DNA from: Methanosarcinales archaeon
Lineage (GTDB): Archaea > Halobacteriota > Methanosarcinia > Methanosarcinales > Methanogasteraceae
Assembly (NCBI GenBank): GCA_030609345.1
Contig: JAUWCK010000032.1
Location: 1 to 8,702, forward strand
DNA length: 8,702 nucleotides
Reading direction: 5' to 3'
Each line of letters starts with the position of its first letter. Position 1 is the stretch's first letter. Below the pieces are notes generated by a model. The model was not told the DNA's origin and ran no database searches. It saw only the letters and a list, made by a program, of their open reading frames with translations. The position numbers and the translations under genes are program-made. Shown in pieces: positions 1 to 6,161 of the stretch.

Positions 1-5
1 GAAAC

Positions 6-10
6 AGGTG
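6..10 (+). promoter_or_regulatory. Shine-Dalgarno site of the aminotransferase gene
   Basis: AGGTG lies seven bases before the ATG at 18 and matches part of the archaeal anti-Shine-Dalgarno complement. It supports this start. The promoter lies outside the window. Confidence 0.55.
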
Positions 11-17
11 CGATTCC

Positions 18-1163
18 ATGAACATAGAAGACACACTGATTATGATCCCGGGACCTGTCCCGGTCGTGCCGCGCATCCTGCGTGCGATGGCAAAGCCAGT
101 GATCAACCACCGCGGTGAAGAGTTCGCAGAGATGTTTAACGAGTGCAGGGAACTGCTCGCAGACCTGTTCCAGACCAGAAACGAGATCCTGCTGTTAAGC
201 GGCTCAGGCACCAGCGGAATGGAGGCGGCTGTCGGGAACCTGATAAATCCGGATGAGACGATCGTTACAATCGTAAACGGCAAGTTTGGCGAGCGATTCC
301 GCGATATCGGCAGGAGATATGGAAATACCGTACCGATTGAGTCCGAGTGGGGCTACCCGATCGATCTGGACGCAGTCGCGGCAGCGCTTGATGCCGGCGC
401 GGATGCGGTTGCGATGGTGCACAACGAGACCTCGGTCGGGATGCTGAATCCCGCTGAGGAGGTCGGAAAACTAGCACGCAAGCACGACGCGCTCTTTATC
501 ATGGACGGGATCACCTCGATCGGCGGAACCGACACCCCTATCGATGAATGGGGTGTGGATATCGCAATCATGGGATCGCAGAAGTGCATCGCTGCGCCGC
601 CAGGATTTGCCGCGGTCTCGGTGAGCAAGCGTGCATTTCAGAAGATGGAGGACGTTAAGAATCCGCCGTACTACCTTGATCTCAAGGCACACCGGAAGAG
701 TGCCGGCAAAGGGCAGACTCCGTACACGCCCTCGATTCCACTATTCTTTGCGATGCAGGAGGCGCTTTACATCGCTCACGAGGAAGGGCTTGACGCACGG
801 AGGCAGAGACATGCAACAGGTGCGGCGGCAGTGCGTGCAGCAGCCGATGCCATGGGAATCGAGATGTTTCCGCAGCCGGACGAGAAGAGCAGGTACTCAG
901 ACACCGTCACAGCGATGAAGGTGCCATCAGGAATTCTATTTGACCAACTGAAGAAGGAGATGCTTGCTCGCGGGATACTGATCGCGGGAGGACAGGCACA
1001 TCTCAAAGGGAACATATTTCGGATCGGTAGCATGGGCAATTTCAGGTCAAAAGACATCCTGATCACGATCCAGATGCTCGAATCGATCCTCCATGCACAC
1101 GGAGCCGTCTCTGACTCTGACTTCGGGGCAGGGATCAGGGCTGCCGAGTCGATGCTGCTGTAG
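18..1163 (+). CDS. class V PLP-dependent aminotransferase (alanine-glyoxylate / archaeal phosphoserine aminotransferase-like)
   Basis: This is a 381-residue cytoplasmic fold-type I PLP enzyme expected to transfer amino groups between an amino acid and a 2-oxo acid. Visible family marks are the N-terminal MIPGP (residues 9-13), the phosphate-binding SGSGT (61-65), HNETS (135-139), the cofactor-contacting Asp163 in IMDGITSIGG, the GSQK motif with the PLP lysine at 189, and a C-terminal FRIGSMG with the carboxylate-binding Arg335. Length and start match the methanogen enzymes of the MJ0959 type, which are known as broad-specificity class V aminotransferases used for phosphoserine synthesis. Substrate cannot be read from the sequence: alanine-glyoxylate, serine-pyruvate, aspartate or phosphohydroxypyruvate activity are all possible. 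It converges on flpA and has no obvious operon partner in the window. No poly-T terminator is seen directly after the stop. Confidence 0.9.
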   Translation: MNIEDTLIMIPGPVPVVPRILRAMAKPVINHRGEEFAEMFNECRELLADLFQTRNEILLLSGSGTSGMEAAVGNLINPDETIVTIVNGKFGERFRDIGRRYGNTVPIESEWGYPIDLDAVAAALDAGADAVAMVHNETSVGMLNPAEEVGKLARKHDALFIMDGITSIGGTDTPIDEWGVDIAIMGSQKCIAAPPGFAAVSVSKRAFQKMEDVKNPPYYLDLKAHRKSAGKGQTPYTPSIPLFFAMQEALYIAHEEGLDARRQRHATGAAAVRAAADAMGIEMFPQPDEKSRYSDTVTAMKVPSGILFDQLKKEMLARGILIAGGQAHLKGNIFRIGSMGNFRSKDILITIQMLESILHAHGAVSDSDFGAGIRAAESMLL

Positions 1164-1199
1164 TGGAGTCCGTAGATCGAACGTGCTCGAGTAACGTGT

Positions 1200-1325
1200 G
1201 GCACTGTCTGAAAATCAAGTGATTTATCACCGCGGTCTGCGAAGCAGCGCCGAAGGCCGAACGCGGAGAGCGCAGAGTTTCGAGACTGCGTAAGTCCTCT
1301 GCGTGCTCTGCGGTAGAATCTAAGG
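1200..1325 (+). repeat. dispersed palindromic-ended repeat, copy A
   Basis: This intergenic element closely matches the reverse complement of 4688-4814. The left shared part runs from GGCACTGTCT (1200-1209) to TTTATCACCGCGG (ending 1235). The right shared part runs from CTCTGCGTGCTCTGCGGT (1297-1314) to about 1325. The inner ends form an imperfect inverted repeat: ACGCGGAGAGCGCAGAG (1261-1277) pairs with 1297-1314 with only a few mismatches. Copy A has about 31 extra bases (1236-1266) not in copy B, which contain two tiny hairpins with GAA loops (CTGC-GAA-GCAG at 1237-1247 and GCC-GAA-GGC at 1249-1257). No protein is encoded. It could be a non-autonomous MITE-like element or a REP-type repeat. 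Confidence 0.75.
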
Positions 1326-1337
1326 CATGGCGATACT

Positions 1338-1345
1338 TAAAAAAG
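1338..1345 (-). terminator. poly-T transcription terminator candidate after flpA
   Basis: On the minus strand a run of six T (plus-strand A 1339-1344) begins 12 bases after the flpA stop. Oligo-T runs with little or no stem are the usual archaeal termination signal. The position fits the end of the cytochrome-flpA transcript. Confidence 0.5.
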
Positions 1346-1355
1346 CGATAGTGCC

Positions 1356-2018
1356 TTATCGATCATGTACTGTAGGTTTACAACCATTCGCAATCACAGC
1401 AAGGTGATCCCTGTATCCGGGGAGTTTGACCGTCTTCAGGATAGAGAGACGTTTTTGCAGCTCTGCAACCTCTTTTTTAAATATCTCTTTAGTGTCTGCG
1501 GTTGAATCGATGCTTCTGGCTTTTATCATGAGGATCAAGTAGCCATCATCCTTTAAGAAATATTCAGCGTTCGCAAGAGCAATTTCTGCCTGATTTCGCT
1601 GCGCTATGTCCTGATAGATGAGATCCACCTTATCCACGAGATAGGAGTATCTTTCGGGGTGGTTCGCATCCGCAAAGATAGGAATCATGTTCTGCCGGGA
1701 TTCGCATCTTGAAATAAGTTTTTTCATGACGGTTGGCGAAAATTCAAGCACATACACGAGCCCCTTCTGCACGATATCGGAAATATGGCTTGCTGTGCTT
1801 CCGGATGCCGCACCGAGATAGAGGACCAGCGAAGACTCGGTGATCGGCGGGACAAATCCTTTCAGGATCAGTGCAGCCAGTTTACTGTGGCGAAAATCCC
1901 ATGTCCGAAACTCGCCCTGCCGGCTCACGGTTGCAAGTTGCGTTTGACTTGCTTGACCTTCCGGACTTGCCTGACTCCGGTATATGCCGCAGCCGATCTC
2001 TGTGTAATCCGCGTTCAT
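1356..2018 (-). CDS. flpA: fibrillarin-like rRNA/tRNA 2'-O-methyltransferase
   Basis: This is the catalytic subunit of the archaeal C/D box RNP. It uses S-adenosylmethionine to methylate ribose 2'-OH in rRNA and tRNA, guided by C/D sRNAs and working with Nop5 and L7Ae. The 220-residue product has the SAM-binding LYLGAASGS motif (about residues 66-74), EFSPTVM, YQDIAQ and MIKARSID. The fibrillarin catalytic tetrad is complete: Lys46 (RHSKLAA), Asp137 (YQD), Lys166 (MIKARS) and His205 (RDHLAV). The ATG at 2018 is chosen because it overlaps the cytochrome stop as ATGA; a TTG at 2054 would add 12 residues. No Shine-Dalgarno precedes it, so coupled re-initiation is likely. Its N-terminal domain is short and Q/S-rich, lacking the usual strand before the EYRxW segment. 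The usual partner nop5 is not in this window. Confidence 0.92.
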   Translation of the reverse strand: MNADYTEIGCGIYRSQASPEGQASQTQLATVSRQGEFRTWDFRHSKLAALILKGFVPPITESSLVLYLGAASGSTASHISDIVQKGLVYVLEFSPTVMKKLISRCESRQNMIPIFADANHPERYSYLVDKVDLIYQDIAQRNQAEIALANAEYFLKDDGYLILMIKARSIDSTADTKEIFKKEVAELQKRLSILKTVKLPGYRDHLAVIANGCKPTVHDR

Positions 2019-4579
2019 GGCTTCGGAGGCGGATGATATGCGATGTTGTGGCAATCAGCACACTCATCACCCATGCTCTCGTTTTCATAGACGTACATCG
2101 CAGGAGTACCGTAATCGTTCATCGCTGTAGCGTTATAATGGCAGCCGACGCACGACTCGATGGTTACATTGTGCCCGTGATATCTTCCAGCGGTCTGGTT
2201 GTATATATTATGACATCTCAGACACTGGGCGTTATCATCCCAATCGATATCGAGACGTTCGTGCTCATACGCCCTCGGACCCGGGCTTATGATGTTATCA
2301 TCAAGAGAGTGGCACCTCGTACACGATGGCATCGAACTCCACTTGTGCACTCCGCCATAGTCTGTGATCGCGATCTCGAAGAAGTCCTCATCGTAATAGA
2401 TGCTGAAATCCACATCGGTATGACAGATCAGGCATCCGTGGTAGTTCGATGGGTTACCGGTGGTAGTGTTCATAACCAAACGCTTATGTACACTATCTCT
2501 GAGCATCGACGATATCGCGGGGACTCGTGTATAGTCCTTCGGTGGGTTTTGCAGGGATGCACCTGCATGCCGGGAACTGGCGGAATGGCAGTCGGTGCAG
2601 TGCGGGGATGCCAGGTAATGGACGTTCGGGGTAACGTCATCAGCCCAGAGCAGATGACAGGGTTTGCATGGTGAGGACATGCCCCAGTTATCATCACGCC
2701 GTGCACCTTCGTTTCTCACGATCTCCGAATGGCAGTTTATGCATACCTGATCCCCGGTCCTATCATATCCTGTTGCGCCTGTCCATCCTCCGCTTGAATC
2801 GGGATACGCGTGTCTCGAATAGAAATAAGTGCCGCTCCCGCTGAGTCCCTGTGGATCGCGGCCCAGGAATGCAACTCTGCTATCTCTCTTGTGCGTCATA
2901 TCAGGCTCATTGGGTGCGAGATTCGCGGGATCATCATCCATCGCATAGTTGTTATAACCATCATTGATATTGTCAAAGACATGGGAGTGACAGTCCCTGC
3001 ATCCCGGGACGGATGTCTTGTGGATGTTTAAGTGATCAGAACCGCAGTGGCAGTTGCCACATGTTGCTCCGCCTTGATAACTATCATAAGGATGCTGCGG
3101 GTAGTTTTCGGATTCGGGATGGCAGTCACCGCATGAGAGCACATCACTCTCAGCGAATAACGAATGGAATGAATTATGGCAGAATGAGCAGTTAACTACC
3201 GATTCTCCATCCGGATGCCCTCCGACATCTCTCGGATGCCCGGTTGATATATCCAGCCACTGCGGAATCTCTGAGCCAAAGGAGATCGGGTGGCACGATG
3301 AGCAACTCGGATATGCGTTATCGATCTCTCCGGGCTTTGAATCGGTGATGTGCCCATGACAGCTCGAATTCGAGCAGGATTGATCTGCAAGATCGGTATT
3401 CTGCGACGGTTCAACATTCCTGTGCGCCCCATAAGCATATCCCGCACTGTCTTGCCAGTATGCGTTGTAACCATGGTCAATGCCGTGGCAGAAGGTGCAC
3501 TCGACGATCGTGGTCTCATCACGAACTCTTCCGGAGCCCTGGTGGCACGGGGAACATTTCTCTTTTCCGCCCCCTCTACTTCTTGTTCGTTCATGATATG
3601 GATATACATTGAGATACGCCTCTGGTGTGTGGGTCAGTTCGGAATCTATCAGATACGATAGATCGAACCCACCCGATCTTCCAAGAACATCTGCCCAGCT
3701 ATGGCTATGCCCACCGCCACCGTCCTCACCTCCACCTCCACCTCCTCCGCCACCACCGCCCCCTCCCCTTCCACACTTTATTCTTGTTTGTTTATGATAT
3801 GGGTATACATTGAGATACGCCTCTGGTGTGCGGGTCAGTTTGGAATCTATCAGATGTGAGAGGTCGAACCGATCACCCGATCTTCTAAGACTGTCTGTCC
3901 AATCTGTCCAGCTATGGCGGTGATCTCCATCACTGCCCGACCCCCCTCCACCACCATCGTGACCACCACCGGAACCAGACTGCCATGACCATGGATATAT
4001 AGTCTCGGCAAGGCTCTTCTCTATGTGACATCGATCACATCCCCACCGCCCTACTGTGAACGTCTTCGATCCCTTGATGGTGGTGCCTGATGATTCCGCT
4101 TCCACGGATATCATGAAATTCACGGGATAGCTTCCATTAAAGTTCGCTCCCCCGGCATCGTCGTCTGTGATCTCAAAACTCGCTGTGTATAACCCATCTC
4201 CCCTATCATGCGCACATCCGCTCGCTATGATCATGGCGGCATTGCTCACATTATAATGTACACTCTCAACCGCAGCCCTGAATCCTTTGCTATCCATGAG
4301 CAGGACAGTGAAGTTCACGGTTCTGTTGTAACCATCAGAGCGCCATAAATCAGAAGGCGCCTCATACACCCAGTAATATGGATCGAGAAGATATGTGCCC
4401 TTCTCTGTGCTGATCAGCAGTTGTGTACATGCCCCCTCGCCTGCCTGAGATGATGCATCCGCTCCGGCAGTGGCGATCATACCACACATCAGCGAGGTTA
4501 CCACAATGACAGAGAGCAGAAGCGTACATCGAAGATTCCGACTGTTCAGCGCGCATTTAATCTTGGATTTGAGGGACAT
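2015..4579 (-). CDS. secreted multiheme c-type cytochrome, 17 candidate heme sites
   Basis: This 854-residue protein probably carries electrons outside the membrane. Residues 1 to about 40 form a signal peptide (basic start, hydrophobic core, ATAGADA). Residues about 50-178 look like a beta-rich ectodomain. Sixteen CxxCH motifs have first cysteines at 181, 342, 361, 426, 464, 483, 507, 527, 613, 638, 661, 716, 753, 786, 810 and 840; a CSNSSCH (CX4CH) at 402 may bind a further heme. Between the first and second heme lies a duplicated block (about 222-271 and 293-337) sharing TPEAYLNVYPYH, with Gly/His-rich linkers. About eleven N-x-S/T sequons suggest glycosylation. No C-terminal membrane anchor is seen; the protein ends in HPPPKP. 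The start is the ATG at 4579 because AGGTGATC sits just before it; GTG at 4588 falls within that site. No close family is recognised beyond multiheme cytochrome, and the redox partner is unknown. Confidence 0.93.
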   Translation of the reverse strand: MSLKSKIKCALNSRNLRCTLLLSVIVVTSLMCGMIATAGADASSQAGEGACTQLLISTEKGTYLLDPYYWVYEAPSDLWRSDGYNRTVNFTVLLMDSKGFRAAVESVHYNVSNAAMIIASGCAHDRGDGLYTASFEITDDDAGGANFNGSYPVNFMISVEAESSGTTIKGSKTFTVGRWGCDRCHIEKSLAETIYPWSWQSGSGGGHDGGGGGSGSDGDHRHSWTDWTDSLRRSGDRFDLSHLIDSKLTRTPEAYLNVYPYHKQTRIKCGRGGGGGGGGGGGGGEDGGGGHSHSWADVLGRSGGFDLSYLIDSELTHTPEAYLNVYPYHERTRSRGGGKEKCSPCHQGSGRVRDETTIVECTFCHGIDHGYNAYWQDSAGYAYGAHRNVEPSQNTDLADQSCSNSSCHGHITDSKPGEIDNAYPSCSSCHPISFGSEIPQWLDISTGHPRDVGGHPDGESVVNCSFCHNSFHSLFAESDVLSCGDCHPESENYPQHPYDSYQGGATCGNCHCGSDHLNIHKTSVPGCRDCHSHVFDNINDGYNNYAMDDDPANLAPNEPDMTHKRDSRVAFLGRDPQGLSGSGTYFYSRHAYPDSSGGWTGATGYDRTGDQVCINCHSEIVRNEGARRDDNWGMSSPCKPCHLLWADDVTPNVHYLASPHCTDCHSASSRHAGASLQNPPKDYTRVPAISSMLRDSVHKRLVMNTTTGNPSNYHGCLICHTDVDFSIYYDEDFFEIAITDYGGVHKWSSMPSCTRCHSLDDNIISPGPRAYEHERLDIDWDDNAQCLRCHNIYNQTAGRYHGHNVTIESCVGCHYNATAMNDYGTPAMYVYENESMGDECADCHNIAYHPPPKP
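3581..3704 (-). repeat. internal tandem duplication in the cytochrome gene, second copy
   Basis: This stretch matches 3782-3917 closely at DNA level, including a shared TACATTGAGATACGCCTCTG and the CAGCTATGG end. It encodes the HSWADVLGRSGGFDLSYLID to PEAYLNVYPYH block. The other copy has a few extra codons (SWTDWTDSLRRSGDR). High nucleotide similarity suggests a fairly recent duplication. Confidence 0.85.
3705..3781 (-). repeat. polyglycine-coding GGN tract between the two copies
   Basis: Low-complexity GGN codons encode 13 consecutive glycines followed by EDGGGGHSH. A second, weaker Gly-rich stretch lies at about 3928-3977. Such tracts make flexible linkers and are prone to slippage, so the length may vary between strains. 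Confidence 0.8.
3782..3917 (-). repeat. internal tandem duplication in the cytochrome gene, first copy
   Basis: This is the N-terminal-side copy of the block described at 3581-3704. It encodes HSWTDWTDSLRRSGDRFDLS through PEAYLNVYPYHKQTR. Neither copy contains a CxxCH motif, so the duplication lengthens a heme-free spacer rather than the heme wire. Confidence 0.85.
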
Positions 4580-4582
4580 GAT

Positions 4583-4590
4583 GATCACCT
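4583..4590 (-). promoter_or_regulatory. strong Shine-Dalgarno site of the cytochrome gene
   Basis: AGGTGATC on the minus strand is a full-length match to the archaeal ribosome-binding consensus. The AGGTG core ends six bases before the ATG at 4579. It decides between that ATG and the upstream GTG at 4588. Confidence 0.7.
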
Positions 4591-4611
4591 GTTTTTGTAT
4601 TCATAGACCCT

Positions 4612-4619
4612 CACTTAAA
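4612..4619 (-). promoter_or_regulatory. possible TATA box for the cytochrome-flpA operon
   Basis: The minus-strand octamer TTTAAGTG is centred about 37 bases before the ATG. This would place the transcript start near 4590, just at the ribosome-binding site. The match to the archaeal TATA consensus is only moderate. Confidence 0.3.
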
Positions 4620-4687
4620 CATTGTTGGAATCGCTCAGTGGTAAGGAAATCACGACACAATCGGAAAATCCAGTGAAATCACTATAT

Positions 4688-4814
4688 CCCTAAATTTTAC
4701 CGCAGAGCACGCGGAGAACGAGAGAGGTATCAGAAAAACAGAGCGATGATTGAAACGATCTTAAAACTCTGCGCTCTCCGCGGTGATAAAACACTCGGAT
4801 TTGTAGACAGTGCC
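4688..4814 (-). repeat. dispersed palindromic-ended repeat, copy B (inverted relative to copy A)
   Basis: Read on the minus strand, this starts with GGCACTGTCT (4814-4805), continues through TTTATCACCGCGGAGAGCG, and ends with GTGCTCTGCGGT and an A+T-rich tail near 4688, as in copy A. Its inner ends (4767-4784 and 4699-4716) are an imperfect inverted repeat of 18 bases. The central part differs from copy A. It fills most of the 300-base gap between tyrS and the cytochrome gene, where no ORF is convincing. Confidence 0.75.
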
Positions 4815-4826
4815 GGAAATCACCTT

Positions 4827-4874
4827 AAAATAACCCCACTTTCGATCCGACATCACGCGGGGCTGTAATCCGCG
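4827..4874 (-). terminator. possible terminator of tyrS
   Basis: On the minus strand, just after the tyrS stop, CGCGG (4874-4870) and CCGCG (4860-4856) can form a short stem. They are followed further down by TTATTTT (about 4833-4827). Stem and T-tract are about 20 bases apart, so this is weak. Confidence 0.3.
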
Positions 4875-4881
4875 CAATCGT

Positions 4882-5826
4882 TCATAACATCGCCCTGACC
4901 GGGTCAAGGATGGAATTGATGTACGAAGCCGCTGTCTTTTTTAGATCCATCGGATGCAGCCCACCTTCCGCGAAATCGCGTGCAAGTTCCTCGAAAGTCT
5001 CGTAGCAGAGATCGCCGCCGAACTTCGATGGTCGTTTAACCTCTACAGAAGAGAATCTCGGGAAGATGTGGTACCTGAAGAGTTCGATCACAGGATTGTC
5101 GTCCACCGACCCTTGCGTGCAGAATGAACGGTTGATCTTCTTCTCGACCGCCTTCGTATCATCATCCACTGAAATATAATTATCCTTCGATGATGACATC
5201 TTCTCGCCATCCAGACCGAGAAGGATCGGCGTGTGTATGCACGCAGGAGCGCGAAATCCGAGCTTTGGCAGTTCCTCCCGTGCAAGCATGTGGATCTTGC
5301 GCTGGTCGATTCCGCCAACAGCAGCATCGGCACCGAGATGCATGATATCGAGCACCTGCATGAGCGGGTAGATCATCTGCGACACCATCGGGTGTTGCAC
5401 GCTTCTTGCGACCTCGCTCATGCTGCGCCTCGCCCGGTTAAGCGTGGTATCCTGCGCCAGCCTGAGCACATTTAACGTATATTCCGGATCCATCTGGAAT
5501 TCGCTTCCGTTGACAAACTCTGCCTTATCAAGCCCGAGCGCGATGAAACACTGCTTGTTGTACTCTGCGAGTTCTTTCACCTCTTCAAGCGTCCCCTTCT
5601 CGTTCAGATACGCATGTAAATCCGCAAGCAGCACTGTTATCTTAAATCCGGCATTTTGAAGATCGATAAGTTTGTTTACAGTCAGAACATGACCGAGATG
5701 TATCTTTCCGCTCGGTTCATATCCTGCGTAAGCGGTAGGCGTCTTCTCTGACGCCAGCAGCCCGTTTAAGTCATCGATGGTCACGATCTCCTGTGTGTTC
5801 CGGGTGACCAAATCATATCTGTCCAT
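4882..5826 (-). CDS. tyrS: tyrosyl-tRNA synthetase, archaeal type
   Basis: This class I aminoacyl-tRNA synthetase charges tRNA-Tyr with tyrosine using ATP in the cytoplasm. Using the ATG at 5826, the product has 314 residues, close to the compact archaeal/eukaryal enzymes of about 306. The class I signatures are HLGH (43-46) and KMSSS (209-213). Tyrosine-pocket residues equivalent to those of the Methanocaldococcus enzyme are visible: Tyr33 in AYAGYEPSG, Gln157 and Asp160 in QVLDIMHLGAD. The C-terminal HPMDLK motif is also typical. The start at 5826 gives MDRYDLVTRNTQEI, which aligns with the family N-terminus, and GGGTGG lies four bases upstream. Starts at 5838, 5883 or TTG 5898 would add 4 to 24 unlikely residues. 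It is on the same strand as the cytochrome gene but separated by repeat copy B and a possible terminator. Confidence 0.95.
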   Translation of the reverse strand: MDRYDLVTRNTQEIVTIDDLNGLLASEKTPTAYAGYEPSGKIHLGHVLTVNKLIDLQNAGFKITVLLADLHAYLNEKGTLEEVKELAEYNKQCFIALGLDKAEFVNGSEFQMDPEYTLNVLRLAQDTTLNRARRSMSEVARSVQHPMVSQMIYPLMQVLDIMHLGADAAVGGIDQRKIHMLAREELPKLGFRAPACIHTPILLGLDGEKMSSSKDNYISVDDDTKAVEKKINRSFCTQGSVDDNPVIELFRYHIFPRFSSVEVKRPSKFGGDLCYETFEELARDFAEGGLHPMDLKKTAASYINSILDPVRAML

Positions 5827-5851
5827 CAATCCACCCATTGGACAGCGATGC

Positions 5852-5866
5852 GTTTTAATCTTTCCC
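5852..5866 (-). promoter_or_regulatory. possible BRE/TATA element of tyrS
   Basis: Minus-strand GGGAAAG followed by ATTAAAAC resembles a purine-rich BRE plus TATA box. It is centred about 30 bases before the tyrS ATG, which implies a very short leader. Confidence 0.35.
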
Positions 5867-5914
5867 AGCCCGGGGGCAGTCATGGCTTGCGGTGTCAACA
5901 GTCCCGTTCACGGA

Positions 5915-5924
5915 GATTTATATG
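5915..5924. promoter_or_regulatory. TATA-like box in the divergent region
   Basis: ATTTATATGG on the plus strand reads as CCATATAAAT on the minus strand, so it is a good TATA candidate in either direction. It could drive rightward transcription starting near 5945, covering the small ORF and the toxin-antitoxin pair. It could instead drive a longer-leader leftward tyrS transcript. Confidence 0.4.
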
Positions 5925-5963
5925 GGGTGAGTTATACAGGATGCGGCTGGATATCTTATCATC

Positions 5964-6161
5964 TTGATAATCGCTGTTATTGCAGCAGCCATTATGGTGC
6001 TTATTTTTATTGGATTGGTCGTGTTTGTGCTATGCGCCGCAATTCACCGCACGGCATGTCTCGATGATTGGAAAGGAGACTATATCAATCATGAAAACCA
6101 GAATGGATATGGTGATAGATGTGAAAACCGTGACCGTCGAACTGAAACCCAAAACCGTTGA
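5964..6161 (+). CDS. doubtful small single-pass membrane peptide
   Basis: From a TTG at 5964 this frame encodes 65 residues. The first 27 or so are almost entirely hydrophobic, with a run of I, V, A, L, F and G before HRTACLDDW, as in a transmembrane helix. The rest is hydrophilic and overlaps the antitoxin start out of frame by about 70 bases. The frame is open back to a TGA at 5928. A good ribosome-binding-like GGGGTGAG (5924-5931) is followed by an ATG at 5941, but that ATG is in another frame and stops at 5967. It could be a real small gene with a weak start, a frameshifted remnant, or chance. No family is recognised. Confidence 0.25.
   Translation: MIIAVIAAAIMVLIFIGLVVFVLCAAIHRTACLDDWKGDYINHENQNGYGDRCENRDRRTETQNR

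Noticed and set aside
776..1204. A 142-codon minus-strand ORF
   Set aside because: It is a shadow of the aminotransferase gene, whose motifs are unambiguous on the plus strand.
1871..2674. A 267-codon plus-strand ORF
   Set aside because: It lies opposite the cytochrome and flpA coding frames, which have clear motifs. The plus-strand product has no recognisable domain.
3609..3813. Plus-strand ORFs with long proline and histidine runs
   Set aside because: They are antisense shadows of the GGN polyglycine tract in the cytochrome gene.
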